Source: Fragilaria crotonensis (taxonomy: Eukaryota > Bacillariophyta > Fragilariophyceae > Fragilariales > Fragilariaceae). Taken from it: a stretch of 64,000 nt of DNA. The translations under genes and the position numbers were made by a program. Every line of letters starts with the position of its first letter. Position 1 is the first letter of the stretch. Below, piece after piece: positions 11,915 to 22,553 of this stretch. The stretch lies in NCBI GenBank assembly GCA_022925895.1, contig JAKSYS010000179.1, positions 1 through 64,000 of the forward strand. Reading direction: 5' to 3'. The notes below the pieces were generated by a model. The model was not told where the DNA came from. It did not search any database and saw only the letters and a list, made by a program, of their open reading frames with translations.

Positions 11915-12381
11915 TCAGATCTCTGGTCCCGGTGATGAAAGCATGTGGTCGGGGAGAACACAGAAGATCTTGGTGAGAGGATCAATTTTGCCGGAGTGTT
12001 GAGTCTTGGTGAGGATATCGGCAAGTTGGGAGTCACAGGGAATCCAATGAAGTTGGTGGATGCCGTCTTGTTGGCCTTGACGGACGAAGTGGAAACGGCG
12101 TTCAATGTGGCGAGTTTTGCGAGTGAGTTTGCCATTCTTGGCGATTTGAACAGTTGCTTCATTGTCAATCATGAGGATGGCAGGGATAGAAGGGAGACGT
12201 TGAGTGGTTTCACGCCATTGTTTGGTGCCAAGATAGAGCATATCATAGAGAAGCATTCGGATGTGAGCGGTGGCCATGGTTGCGAACATGCAGCCATATA
12301 TTCAGCTTCAGAGGTAGACATGGCAACAGGTGTTGGCATGGTAGAATTTGCTTCAATAAGAGCACCATTGTAGAAGATCAT
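11915..12381 (-). pseudogene. Copia RNase H (frame-broken)
   Basis: The frame 12381-12169 contains the diagnostic AMSTSEAEYMAAC. Frame 12289-11915 continues with MIDNEATVQIAKNGK, TRHIERRFHFVRQ and LADILTKTQ, which is the canonical end of the copia polyprotein. It stops 11 bp before the 3' LTR. One shift near 12270 joins the two. Confidence 0.85.
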
Positions 12382-13994
12382 GTATCCAACAGTAGATCGG
12401 CCAGTATCGGGGCAGTCTTGCCAGCTGGCATCAGAGAAGACAGATCAGTGTATGGAATGCGATGATGGATGCAGATGTCATAGATGGGGTTTGAAGTGCC
12501 ATCGGGATAGAATTTGAGGGCATAGTAGGGACGACGTCGGAGGTAGCCAATGAGCCAGGTGAGAGCTCGAAAATCAGGTATGCCAGGAGAGATGCATGCT
12601 TTAGCAAGTTTGCAGACAGCAAATAGGATGTCAGCTCTTGTGTTGTATGCTAGGTAGAGGAGAGTGCAGACAGCAGAGCGGAACGGAAGGCGTTGTTGCT
12701 TTTGTTCGACGAGAGTCAGGTCGGAGGCGGTTACGGGGCGGTTATCCTTGCTGAAAGTATAATCGGGAGGGAAGGGAGTATCTCGTTCTGGGAATTCGGA
12801 GTTTGGATCGTATCGTTGAAGAGTATTCAAAACATAGCGGTGCTGGTCGAGGGTGTAGCTTGAGTCGGAATGTTTGTGGATACGCATTTGTAGGAACCAT
12901 TGCGCAGGGCCGAGGAATTTGACATCAAAGCGATTGCGGACGGAATCTTCAAATTGTTTTTCGATGGAATCGTTGCTTCCAGCGTAGAGCATATCGTCGA
13001 CGAAAAATAGTAGGCGGAGCCATTGATTGTGTTTGTCGTATCGGACAAAATAGGACGGTTCGGAAGGAGACTGAATGAAGCCTTGGGAATAGAGCCATTC
13101 CGAAAATTCAATGTTCCAATATTTGCCGGAGTAGACGAGACCGTAGATTCCTTTGTTCAGTAACATTGGGGAGCCAAAGAATTTAGCGTATTCAGGGAAG
13201 TGATAGGCGTATTCCAATGGCAGTTTCTCAAGTGGCGACCAATAACTTTGGCTTGGAGGTAGGCACCAATGAAGTCAGCACTCTTGACACTTCTTCTGGA
13301 TGCACAGATGGTTGCAATGAATAGTTTGACCCCTCTTGCAGATGCACAGGGTGACCAGGTGTCTTCATACATGAGTGGTTCAACAGGTATAGGTTTTGGA
13401 GTGCCAGGTGAAGAGGTAGCAGATTCAGCAATTTCTTGACGTTGTTCGGAGTCGTTGTTGGTTGATGGCTTTAACTCTTTTCAGGAGACGTTTCTCCAGG
13501 TCGCCACGGGCGACAAGGCGAGCTTTTAGTTTGTCAAGTTTTCCAGATGCAGTTTGTTTCGCTTTGAGCACAAGTTTGACTGGGATAATGAGTTCATCTT
13601 TGTGTGGGGTTTGTCCAAGGATGAAGGTATCATGGTCAATGAGGTTCTTGATTTCCATTTTGATGGCATGTAACCAAGCATTGCGGACATCATCATCAAG
13701 TTTGAGGACAGCTTTCAGAGACTGTGGTTCTGGAAGGTATTTGTCCACAGATTCCATGGGAGTTGCTTGTGGATTGGTGTTGGAAGGATTGTCAATAGTC
13801 ATCATGGCAGAATGAATGGGATCAATAGTTGGTAGATCTTCATTGCATTCTTGGAAGTAGATGGTCATCATCTTGTGGAGTTGGGAATGATGTTGTTGAT
13901 GGGTGACAAAGTTGATTTGATGTGGTGTGGGTGGTGTTGGACCATGTTGGATGATTGCTTCATTGTGATGGTCTGCATGGGTTGGGTTAGGCAT
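12378..13994 (-). pseudogene. Copia reverse transcriptase (frame-broken)
   Basis: The frame 13994-13425 holds the start of the copia reverse transcriptase, with WLHAIKMEIKNLIDHDTF and KLKARLVARGD. Frame 13372-13157 continues with SVKSADFIGAYLQAK. Frame 13217-12378 has the palm with YGLVYSGKYWN and the catalytic FFVDDMLYAGS (about 12979-13011). Shifts near 13440 and 13215 are small and the protein reads straight across them. All catalytic aspartates are present, so the parent copy was recently functional. Confidence 0.88.
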
Positions 13995-14399
13995 GGTTCC
14001 AGGTGGTTGTTCATCAGTATTGTCATCAGTTGATTCAGGGATGGCAGTCAGGGAGGGCAGTGGATTTGTGTCATCAATGAAGGTTGATGGTGGATTGCCA
14101 AGGTTGGCTGCAGATCCAGTTTGGTGAAAAGTAGATGGTTCAGAGTTTTCGGGAGTGTTGCAGAGTCCATTTGGGTTAAAATGGGAGCGGATGGGGACGG
14201 CTCCAGCGAAGGGTTTGGAATCAAAACATAGAGCTGAATTGAAGTCTTCATCAAAGTAGGCATCGCGGGTGATGACAAGGCTTTGGGGTTGGTCAGGAGT
14301 AGACTAGCCAGCCTGCGAGTTGTCAGAAACCGAGGAAAATTCCGCGAGGCTCGTTGGAGTTGTTGCTTATATGTGATAAGCTTGTTGCGGAAAGTTGGT

Positions 14400-15778
14400 T
14401 CATAGCGTTTGAAGAAGGTAGGACATCCAAAGACCACGAAAGTTGGCAATGGAAGGCTTGCGTTGGAAGCTGTATTGATAGGGAGTTGTTGGGTTGCCAT
14501 CTTGATCAATAACATTCTTGGCAGGGCAGACATTTAGGATTTGAACTGCATAGGCATGGGCATGATGGAAGAAGGCACCTCCAAGTCTTGCATTGTTGAG
14601 GAGAATGTTGGCAGTGTTGTGGACTTCACGCCATTTTGCTTCACAAATACCATTCATTTCTTGATGTTCAGGGGCTGCAGCTTCAACTTTGATACCAAGT
14701 GAGGTGCATTCAGAGATGAATTTTGTTGATGTAAAAGCAGATCCAGCATCAGTGCGGATGAAACGGACGGATTGGGTGCGGCCAAGTAGTTCTGTATCAG
14801 TCAGCCATTGCTTCAGAGCAATAAGGATGGAAGTTGTGCTTTCAGTTGGAAGACCAATCCAACCTGTTAGTTTGCCTGGGGTTGTGACAATAAACAGATA
14901 GGCTGAGTAGTTGGAATTGGTGGTGAGACCGTAGCGGAAAGGATTGCGCATAAGGTCAAGATGAAGGCGATGGAAGGGTTCTGTGCCTTGGCGTTGAGGC
15001 GTTTTGTTTCTGGCGCGTTTTTGACTGATGGAAATGCGGAGAGGCCAGGAGTTGTGGTCAACAGTAGGTGTGAGAACATGATCATTCCATGTTTGGTGAA
15101 GGGATCCAACCATGAGATTTCGAAAATTGCGGTAAGCAAGTCGTCGATAAATCAGTTCCAAAGGTAAAGCGGTGATTGAGCGGCGTTGATCAGTGTCAAT
15201 GGGAGTTGTAGTGTCATCAAAGTGTTGCTCTTCTGGTTCAGAGTCAAGGTCAAAGGGTTCTTTGGGGTTGGAAGTGGTTGAAAAGGCTTGGTGTGGAGTT
15301 GGTGCTTCTCTGGTGATAATTGGCCAAGTGTAGGTGGAGCCATTTGGGAGTTGAATGGTGGTAGCTCTGTTCTTGATCAGGACACTGAAATTTTGAGTGC
15401 ATGATAGAGCAGTCAGGGAGAGTAGTCTGTGACTTAGGCCTTCAACAAAGTAGACATCAGTGAGACCTAGGATGGATTTGAGGCCATCATCAGTGGTGAA
15501 GTGACATTCAGTTGTGCCTTTGTGGGTAGACATCTTGGTGCTGCCATCAGCTAGGAGATTGGGACACTGCAGGGTTCAACATCACTGAGGTCGCTGAAAA
15601 GTGGTGTGTAATGGCTGGTAGCACCACTGTCAGGTAGCCAGTTTGCAAGGAGTGGGGACCAAATCTTTGGTATGGTGATTGGGGTCATCAGGAAATAAGC
15701 TGTGGCTCCAGAGTTGGGAGGAGCATGGTTGGCAGTTGGAAGATAATCTCTATCAAGTAGAGGTTGATTGATAGGCAT
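14400..15778 (-). pseudogene. Copia protease and integrase (pol, 5' part)
   Basis: The aspartic protease active site is WLPDSGATSHY (about 15605-15635). After a shift near 15550 the frame from 15533 carries the pre-integrase region (LPLELIYRRLAYRNFRNLM, in which the usual His/Cys residues are not evident) and the DDE integrase core. The first Asp is in LHLDLM, the second in FIRTDAGSAF and the Glu in EMNGICEAKWREV. The spacing fits the rve integrase fold. Integrase upstream of reverse transcriptase confirms the copia order. A shift near 14440 leads into the acidic linker before reverse transcriptase. Confidence 0.85.
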
Positions 15779-17190
15779 CTGAGGTAGAGTGGGATTGGGC
15801 CATGGGATGTTGTCTTGTTGATCATCAAGTTGATCAAGGAGGAAGCTTTGAAAGCTTGGTGATGGTATCTTGAATGATTTTGGGAGTCTTGACTAGAGTC
15901 AGTAACAAAGTAAGCGCGTTGTTGATTGCGAGGAGCAGCGTTTTCATTGTTGGTTGAACGTTGCGGGTTGGATGCGCGATTGTTTTGGTTGGATCTTGGG
16001 TTGGTACAGTTGCGCGAATAGTGGCCGAGGCGTCCGCAGTTATTGCAGACGATGGTAGCTGCGTTGGATGCAGAGTTGCGCGATTGATTGATGTTAGATC
16101 CATTGGGTGATGGTCGTTGATTTGGATTCAACGTTGGTCGGAAAGGTGGTCGATTGTTCCGTTGGGGTTGGTTGGATGGGCGAGGCGAAGGAGGTGGTGG
16201 GCGACGTTGATTCGGGTTGTTGAAGGTGGTCGCGAAGGATTTGTAGGAGGTCGGAACGGGCGCGAATGGTTTTGCGGTGGTCTCGGTGGATGACTTCTGT
16301 TTTGATTGTTGCCATTAGGGTTTGAATATGGGCGAAGGATGGAGCTGAAAGCTTGTTGTTGACGTTGTGTGAAAACACGATGGGTAGTTTGGGGTGGCGC
16401 GATTGAAAATGGTGAGATTGTTGACGGGTAGAATGTGCGTGCTGATTGTAGTTGCGTTGATTCTGAGACGGTAGTGTGAGACCACGGGATTCGTCAATGT
16501 TGAGGAGATGGCTCTCAAGTTCGGCGAATGGTGGCAGAGCTTCGTCGTTTAGTTCAGCTCGACGGATATCGGCGTCGAAGCGTTGATAAGATGCGGCGTA
16601 AAAGGTGATTGCTTCCACCACGAACGGTGCGTTTGATGAGTTCGGCGTCGGTGTTGGGGATTCCAGCATGATAGCAGTCGCGCGTAAGGATGCGGATGCG
16701 GTTAAGGTAAGAGGTGGCGACTTCATGATGTGGTTGTTTGATGGAACAAAAAGCTTCGAGTGCGCTCGACATGATCAGGAGTTAGCGGTGCACAATGGCG
16801 TCGTAGAGTAAGAATCGCGGTGCGGGCGTCTGGTGGACCATCAATGATGTGTTTTTGGCAGGGATCGCAGACGTTTGTAAAGATCAGGTTGTAAAGTGCG
16901 GTGCCGACAAATGGGTGTGAATAAGAGACTTGTTTGGCCAAAGATCAAAGACTTGCGCGTCCACGGAAATGTTGCAAACAATTCGAAGGTTGTCGATGAA
17001 GGTGTTAAAATGGCGGCGGCGTGCTTGAAGATCGGTTGGGTAAGCCAATTTGCGAAGGTTTGCATTTTGGCGTACTTCAAAAGCGTCTTGGTTAGATCTT
17101 CAATTGGGGATAAGTGAAGTCGGTTCGCGTGGAGGATGTGAGTGCGTCAGGCGATGTCTGCTGGATGTGTTGGCTCTTGCTCTGAGTCAT
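15688..17190 (-). pseudogene. Copia gag with CCHC zinc knuckle (frame-broken)
   Basis: This is the capsid and nucleocapsid gene. A likely start is ATG 17190 (MTQSKSQHIQQ), with later frames giving FANWLTQPIFKHAA, FVGTALYNLIFTNVCDP, AFCSIKQPHHEVATSYLNR and IRRAELNDEALPPFAELE. Together these form a UBN2-type copia gag. The zinc knuckle is CNNCGRLGHYSRNC (about 16008-16049), a perfect C-x2-C-x4-H-x4-C. At least two frame shifts (about 17090-16940 and about 16560-16720) break it. The C-terminus is Asn/Gln/Arg-rich, as is usual for nucleocapsid. Confidence 0.8.
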
Positions 17191-18087
17191 GATCGGTGTC
17201 GTCGTCAAAGAAGGTGTCGACAGTTGGTGGGTATGCAAAGGTGGCATGGGTCGCCTGGCGCGGAGTTGGGCGTGCGGAAGCGAGTTTTGAGTTTCTGGAG
17301 GAGTTTGGTGATCATTTTCAGAATTGGCCGTTTTGTGTAGATTTGGTAGGTTTCGTATTGGGAGGTTGAATAATTTTGCTTTGTTGAGTTTGGGGTTGCG
17401 AAAGATTTTGTGACGGATTTGGTGGTTGAGGGTTCGAATTCCGGGGTGGTAAGTTTTGGAAGGTATAATTTTGGGCGTCGTCGAAAATGTTGTTGAAATC
17501 GGAGGTTGTGGGTTCGAGTCGGTTGTGGCCGGATCGTGAGGTAATTACGTTTTCGGCGTGAGAATGCCTGAAAATGCATCGGAGAAGCGTTTTAGAGGTC
17601 CAGTTGTTGATTTCGCAGTTGGAGGCGAGTTAGAGGTGTTTCGGTGTGTGAACTGCTTGTTTCGGGCGAGTTTGGTGGTAAAATGCGAGATTTGGTTGAG
17701 TTCCGGGCAGTTGTTGAGTTTCTTGTGCGTGTTCGTCGTATGTAGTTTCCGCGTCGGAAATTAGCTGTTGGGAGTGAGTTTCCGTGCTGTGCGCGTCGTT
17801 TTGTGTTGGATTTTCGCTGGTAGTGTCACTTTGTGTGATTTTCGCTGTCAGGGTCGTCGTGCGAAAACTGTAGTTTCAGGTTCGTTTGCTGCAAGATTTT
17901 CGTTTTGTGGGTCGTTTTGTGCAGAAATTTCGTGCTGGGGGTCCGGGGTTCGAGTCGGATCGGAAAATAAAGCGGAACGGCGAGTTTTACAGCAAGACAT
18001 GCAAATGTGGTCCAGAAAATGTAGTTTTATCCTGTTGGAAGGTAATTATGTTGTTACTTGTAACTAATTCCATCTGATTGGGACAGC
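17191..18087 (-). other. Internal spacer of the copia element without clear gene
   Basis: About 0.9 kb between the pre-gag ORFs and gag. The plus strand is GT-rich and the minus strand AC-rich. The longest minus frame (17579-17205, 124 codons) is basic and Thr/Ser-rich and could be a gag extension, but it shows no domain. This is where an internal ribosome-entry or internal promoter element would have to lie if gag is expressed separately. Confidence 0.5.
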
Positions 18088-19014
18088 CTAGGCTATCACA
18101 GATAGAAAAGGTAAGTAACCAGCATAACAACCAGGATAAGACAGACATTGTAGACTAGACTCACCATTGTAGCCATTGGCTGAAAAGGGTGAATCAGGTC
18201 CCATTTGATCAATGAATGGAAACTCAGGATGAGACTCTTTCTCATTGTAATAATAAGAAAGATGATTGTTGAAAAGTTGGATCTCAGGGTCACGGAGGGC
18301 ATCAATGAGATGTGGCAATGCCCAGGCTTGATAGATGGATTCCTCAAGTGGACCAGTTGTGAAAACTGGTATCATGCGAATAGCCAAGGAAAAGGGGACC
18401 GTTTTGGGATCGCGAGCGACGTGATACTTACTGGAATCAGGGTGGCGACGCAGGTTAGCGGCGCTGGTTGGAATCAGTCGGGGTCGCCAATGTGATAGGA
18501 AAGAATTGGTTTGGCAAGTTGGGCTTTGAACAAAGCTTGGACTGACAATCTGTTGTAGGGTTCTCCATCTCTGTTGCTGATGATTGGTTGTTGATCATGG
18601 TTGAAAGTGGTGGGAAGATTCCTGCTCTTGCTGTAGGTTTAGCAATCTCAGTTGATGAACCATTAGAGTAGGAGTTGGACGCAAGTGGGGAGCCTTGGAA
18701 CATGATAACGTGGGGAGGAGGATGGTTCCTGGGAGAATGCCGGTCGGGTCCTTTGGATTCACAAGTTGCGCAACTCGGTAGAGGATATACTCGAAGTGCG
18801 GAAGGAAGTCAATCGAGAAGTTGATGCCGTTGGTAGGGACTGGAGTGAGGTCAGAGTAGACATCCATGTAGTAGGTTTCCTCATTTGCTTCAGTTGGTTG
18901 CAGGGTAAACAGTTGGAGGAAGTCCAGAGGTTGGCAGACCACATAGTTGATTGCAAGTGTGTCATCATTGACATCATCAAGATCCAATTGAACAAGGGAG
19001 GGCCTGGTAATCAT
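18088..19014 (-). CDS. Second pre-gag ORF, overlapping the 740-aa ORF by ATGA
   Basis: The ATG at 19014-19012 shares bases with the TGA stop of the upstream ORF. The 139-codon frame to 18595 reads MITRPSLVQLDLDDVNDD and continues with NEETYYMDVYSDLTPVPTNG. Downstream frames 18703-18455 and 18387-18088 (EESIYQAWALPHLIDALRDPE) probably continue the same protein after frame shifts. No homology is recognised. Alternatively the overlap is an artefact: one missing C in the CCC before the ATG would fuse this to the 740-aa ORF as a single protein. Confidence 0.5.
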
Positions 19015-21233
19015 GGGAAGCAGGTTGCAAAGTTGGACAAGAATAGATCTGCAGGTGGAAGGTTGCCAATATGGAAGCGGTTGTTGGATAATTCTGGTTC
19101 CCTCGATCGTCGTCGCGTCTTGCGATTAATGAGACCATGTTCGAATAAGGCAAGGCGGATGATTGTCTGGGCAGTTCGCAAGGCAATCGATCGTTGTTCC
19201 TCGTCGTCCAATCGAAAAGAATTCGTGTATGCGACAAGATAGGGATTCGCGCGCGAGAAATTCAAGTCCACGCGAAACATTTTCCGGTAGCGTTTCAATC
19301 CGCGATAAGGAATGCAAAAGGCAGGGAAAAGATCGGCTTCAAAGAAGGCATGGTTAGCAAAGCGGGGGAGCGTCCGAAAAGTAGTGGTATCAGGGAACAA
19401 ACTTAGAGCGGCAGCGGTAGACTTGATATCTTTGGCGATCTGGAACAAGTGTTTCGGGTAGAGGTCGTGTTGACGAAAACCGTGTCGGTGGTAGGTGCTG
19501 TGGCGGTGGTGGGTTATGTAGTAGAGTCGGAGCGCGTAGATGAGTCCGACAGCACATGTCGTTTCCATCGGGCAGTAGGGAGGGTTTTCGTAGAAGTCGC
19601 GGGTGATGTCGTAGTACTTATCCGGGATGCCGAAGGTCAAAAGGGAGCGTTGTTCGTCTGTGAAATGCTGGGTTAGCAAGTTGGTAGCGCGGTTCAGAGT
19701 GTGAATCATGCCGAGTAGGTAGAACTTGTCGTCGCGGGAATACAGAGGGGAGTTAGGACTTGGCATCTGGTGTCTGAGAGTGATGTGGCGCGATATAGGC
19801 TTCATGTCGGGTGACGTGATGTCGCGGATGTGATGCACTTCCGGTGGAGCGGCGAGAAAGTTGAGACAGAAAGCTGCAATAGTGGTGCTGATTTCGATGC
19901 AAAGCGGTAGGTCGCGTAGATGGATGGTACCGTTCAGTGGGTCGTCCAGCGTAGCTTCTGAGAACATCAAGGCCGACGATGGATGGTGAGCTGGGTCCTG
20001 GAACATTGCATAAGGGCGGTGGTGAACTGGGGCAAGAGGATTCAAATGCCTTAGGGGCGGTTCAGGAAAAAGTGGGGGTAGCATCCGGACTGGTTGTTGA
20101 ATTGCTGCTTCGGGTAGCTCATTAAGTGCTTCCAAAATTGGGTTAGTTGCACTTTCTTCCACAAATTCCTCTTCAATGCTTTCAATGATCATGGGTTCTG
20201 GCATGATTTCAACTTCTGGTAAGACTTCAGGGTCAGGAACAGGGTCAGAAGCAGGGTAAAAGTTAACAGATGGCTTAGTTGGTGAATTATCACTGGGGGA
20301 GTAATAATTTTCACCAACATCAGCACAATCAGAGTCAGGGAAGAGGGGTAAATCTTCCAATTTGATAGGAACAGGATGCTGGACACTCAAGGAAGTGGAG
20401 GAAAGGCTGGGATCAGTGGGATTGTGGGCTCTGTAGGCACACTGGGGTGGACTGGATTGGATCGCCGTACCGTCCACGACAGTAAACTCGACAGTATCAT
20501 CATCATCACAGTACGATTCCAAGGCCTTTTCTTCAGCAGTTAGGGGGCCGCGTGGTGCAAAGTGGACAAAAGGGTCGATATCAAACGAGTCATCGGTAGG
20601 CGAAGCGGGCTGGGAAAATGGTCGAGTGGATGCGTCATCGGCAGAATGGTCATTGACGTTGGGACGCGGGGACGGTGTCTCAGGATAACACGGACTGTAA
20701 ATACGGCGGTTGTCGGGGGACTGTGGCGCTGACGCGAAGGGAGTTTGGACGGAATCTGGAGTTTCGGCACAAAAATTACGAGTCCCGAGTTCGGCACTGC
20801 GGTCATGACACGTCATAGTTTTCGTTCGCGAGGCTGCAGAGTTGTCGACGTCCACCAATACGCGCGGGGGCGAGGGAAAATTTTGAACAGTCATTTCTCG
20901 AGAACCATCTGTCGGAATTCGCTCAAATTTGGCCAGGATGTCGACCATACGGTGTGCTGGCGGCACGGAGTGTGAGTTTCGTTGCCCGATTACGCTGCGA
21001 ACGAGGATGAGCAAATCAAGAATGGGCATCAACTGTTCATCTCCAGTCATCTTGATGGCAATTATGACAAGGTCTTCAAGGTCCTCATGATGCTGTAGAA
21101 AGCCAGTAAACTCAGTGAGGGTTGGAGTATAACCGAAGGAAGCAATTCTGTGGGTAAAAGTGGCGATTTCTGACTCCAGGCCAGGATGACTGGGGTGGAT
21201 GAGTGTGGGAGGTTCTTTGGATTCTCCTGGCAT
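19011..21233 (-). CDS. Large pre-gag ORF of unknown function (740 aa)
   Basis: This uninterrupted 740-codon frame starts at ATG 21233 and lies between the 5' LTR and gag, where copia elements normally have nothing. Residues about 1-110 look helical. Residues about 110-430 are Pro/Ser/Asp/Glu-rich and likely disordered. Residues about 430-740 look like a folded, His/Tyr/Arg-rich basic domain (YYITHHRHSTYHRHGF, RRRSREPELSNN). I recognise no family, no transmembrane helix and no zinc knuckle. Length and coherence argue for selection. Its stop overlaps the next start as ATGA at 19011-19014. Confidence 0.7.
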   Translation of the reverse strand: MPGESKEPPTLIHPSHPGLESEIATFTHRIASFGYTPTLTEFTGFLQHHEDLEDLVIIAIKMTGDEQLMPILDLLILVRSVIGQRNSHSVPPAHRMVDILAKFERIPTDGSREMTVQNFPSPPRVLVDVDNSAASRTKTMTCHDRSAELGTRNFCAETPDSVQTPFASAPQSPDNRRIYSPCYPETPSPRPNVNDHSADDASTRPFSQPASPTDDSFDIDPFVHFAPRGPLTAEEKALESYCDDDDTVEFTVVDGTAIQSSPPQCAYRAHNPTDPSLSSTSLSVQHPVPIKLEDLPLFPDSDCADVGENYYSPSDNSPTKPSVNFYPASDPVPDPEVLPEVEIMPEPMIIESIEEEFVEESATNPILEALNELPEAAIQQPVRMLPPLFPEPPLRHLNPLAPVHHRPYAMFQDPAHHPSSALMFSEATLDDPLNGTIHLRDLPLCIEISTTIAAFCLNFLAAPPEVHHIRDITSPDMKPISRHITLRHQMPSPNSPLYSRDDKFYLLGMIHTLNRATNLLTQHFTDEQRSLLTFGIPDKYYDITRDFYENPPYCPMETTCAVGLIYALRLYYITHHRHSTYHRHGFRQHDLYPKHLFQIAKDIKSTAAALSLFPDTTTFRTLPRFANHAFFEADLFPAFCIPYRGLKRYRKMFRVDLNFSRANPYLVAYTNSFRLDDEEQRSIALRTAQTIIRLALFEHGLINRKTRRRSREPELSNNRFHIGNLPPADLFLSNFATCFP

Positions 21234-22553
21234 TGCTTTTGGGGAGGCTGATACCTTGATGGTGAAGGATGGAATGGGAGGTTAAAAGATGAGCAAAGAG
21301 ACAGTCATGGAGATCTTTGCATGTCTTCTGAAGGGTGGTGAAGCCAGATGGATTCATGCACCGGAGCTTGAAAATTGGATTGTGAGCAGGTTGGGCAAAG
21401 TTGGTCAAGGTGGTAACTTTTGCGGTTGGAATGCTTGGAGTGTTGGCTCTGGACTTGTAGGTGAGCGTGGGAGGCGAATTTGGAGCTTTCTGGGGCGTTT
21501 TCAAGTCGTTCGTATCATCGGTGAGATCGATTACGTTGTGTTTGTTCGGGTTAGTGCGGCGCTTGGCGGCGGTAGTAGTGTGCTCCTCTGTAGTAAAAAC
21601 ATCAGTAGGTCCAATGTTATTGCTCATAACATTGGTAGATGCAGCAGGTAAGGTAGTTGGACCGTTTTTGTTTGTAGTTTCGCCCATTTTGTTGTAGTAG
21701 TTGTCCATGGTAGTTGTGGTTGTAGTGGTCTGCATCTTTGCAGCCTTCTTGGTGGTAGAAGTAGCCCTGTGGCTAACTTTAGTGTCCTGCTGTGGTGGAG
21801 CTGCAAAGCCTGCTGCTTGCGCTCGTCGGGGTGGAGGTTGCGATCCTCTTCAATAATATCATCGATGTCGTCGGAGGTTAACTTGCAGACGTCAAAATAG
21901 GCGGGACCTTTCTCAGAGGTGTGCGCTTCTTCTTGTTGTTTGGGAGATCCTGATCGTCATCAGGGTAGTGGTTGGAGAAGGGATGTAACGGACACGGGAG
22001 GGGAGCTTGGATTTCTTCGGAGATCCATAGGCTAGGCACCTTTGTAGAGGGCGGGATGGGTGGGCGTGTCAGGAGGGACAGGAGATGCGCCGAGTTCGGC
22101 GGGGTAGTCGACGTTAGCGTCGAACGCGTCAGGGTTAGCGCCTTTGGAGGCGGACCTAGAGGCGCGAGGGGCAAGGGAGGGCGGAGGTAAGTTCTGCATG
22201 GTGGACTTGAAAAGTTCTGTTGCCTTCAAGGGTGAGTTTAAATCCGTTGCTGGCGAATCCAAAAGGCGAGGGAAATTAATAGCAGTTAAGCGTAGGTTCT
22301 TAACGGCCGTAGGTAGATTCGACCAATGATCGGAGACATTGGTCGAGTATTTTTCCTCGACGGTAGAGCCTTGGACCGGTGGTACGAGGCGAGCAACCAT
22401 GACAGTATTCGTGTGATCGGTACGCGAGTACTGGCCGACGGTAGACTTAAGGTTAGTAGGACCTAGAAGTCTGCCGTCGGACTTGACGGGAGAGGAAGCG
22501 AACGTGACGGATCGTCCAGCTTTGGGCGTAGGAGTCCTGAAGATGTGGACCAT
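21112..22553 (-). CDS. Pre-gag ORF, 5' part, starting inside the LTR
   Basis: An ATG at 22553 inside the 5' LTR opens a frame (MVHIFRTPTPKAGRS...) that crosses the LTR border and the primer-binding site, where the codons read MVARLVPP. It then continues into the internal region. The frame closes at 22032, but adjacent frames carry on coherent acidic and lysine-rich sequence (DDDQDLPNNKKKR, LTSDDIDDIIEEDRNLHPDE) to about 21624. The frame 21735-21112 follows with a Thr-rich start and DLTDDTNDLKTPQKAP. This pattern suggests one long ORF broken by one-base shifts and leading into the 740-codon ORF below. No domain is recognised. It is not the CCHC gag, which lies 5 kb downstream. Confidence 0.55.
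22388..22399 (-). other. Primer-binding site of the copia element
   Basis: Directly after the 5' LTR in the element's sense comes TGGTTGCTCGCC. TGG complements the CCA end of a tRNA and sits at the expected zero spacing. It does not resemble the initiator-Met half-tRNA site common in copia elements, and I cannot name the tRNA. Confidence 0.65.

Noticed and set aside
17431-17956. Three GGTTCGA(A/G)T words in the copia spacer that look like tRNA T-arm (B box) sequence
   Set aside because: No matching A box or cloverleaf could be drawn around any of them, and the T-stem complement is missing.
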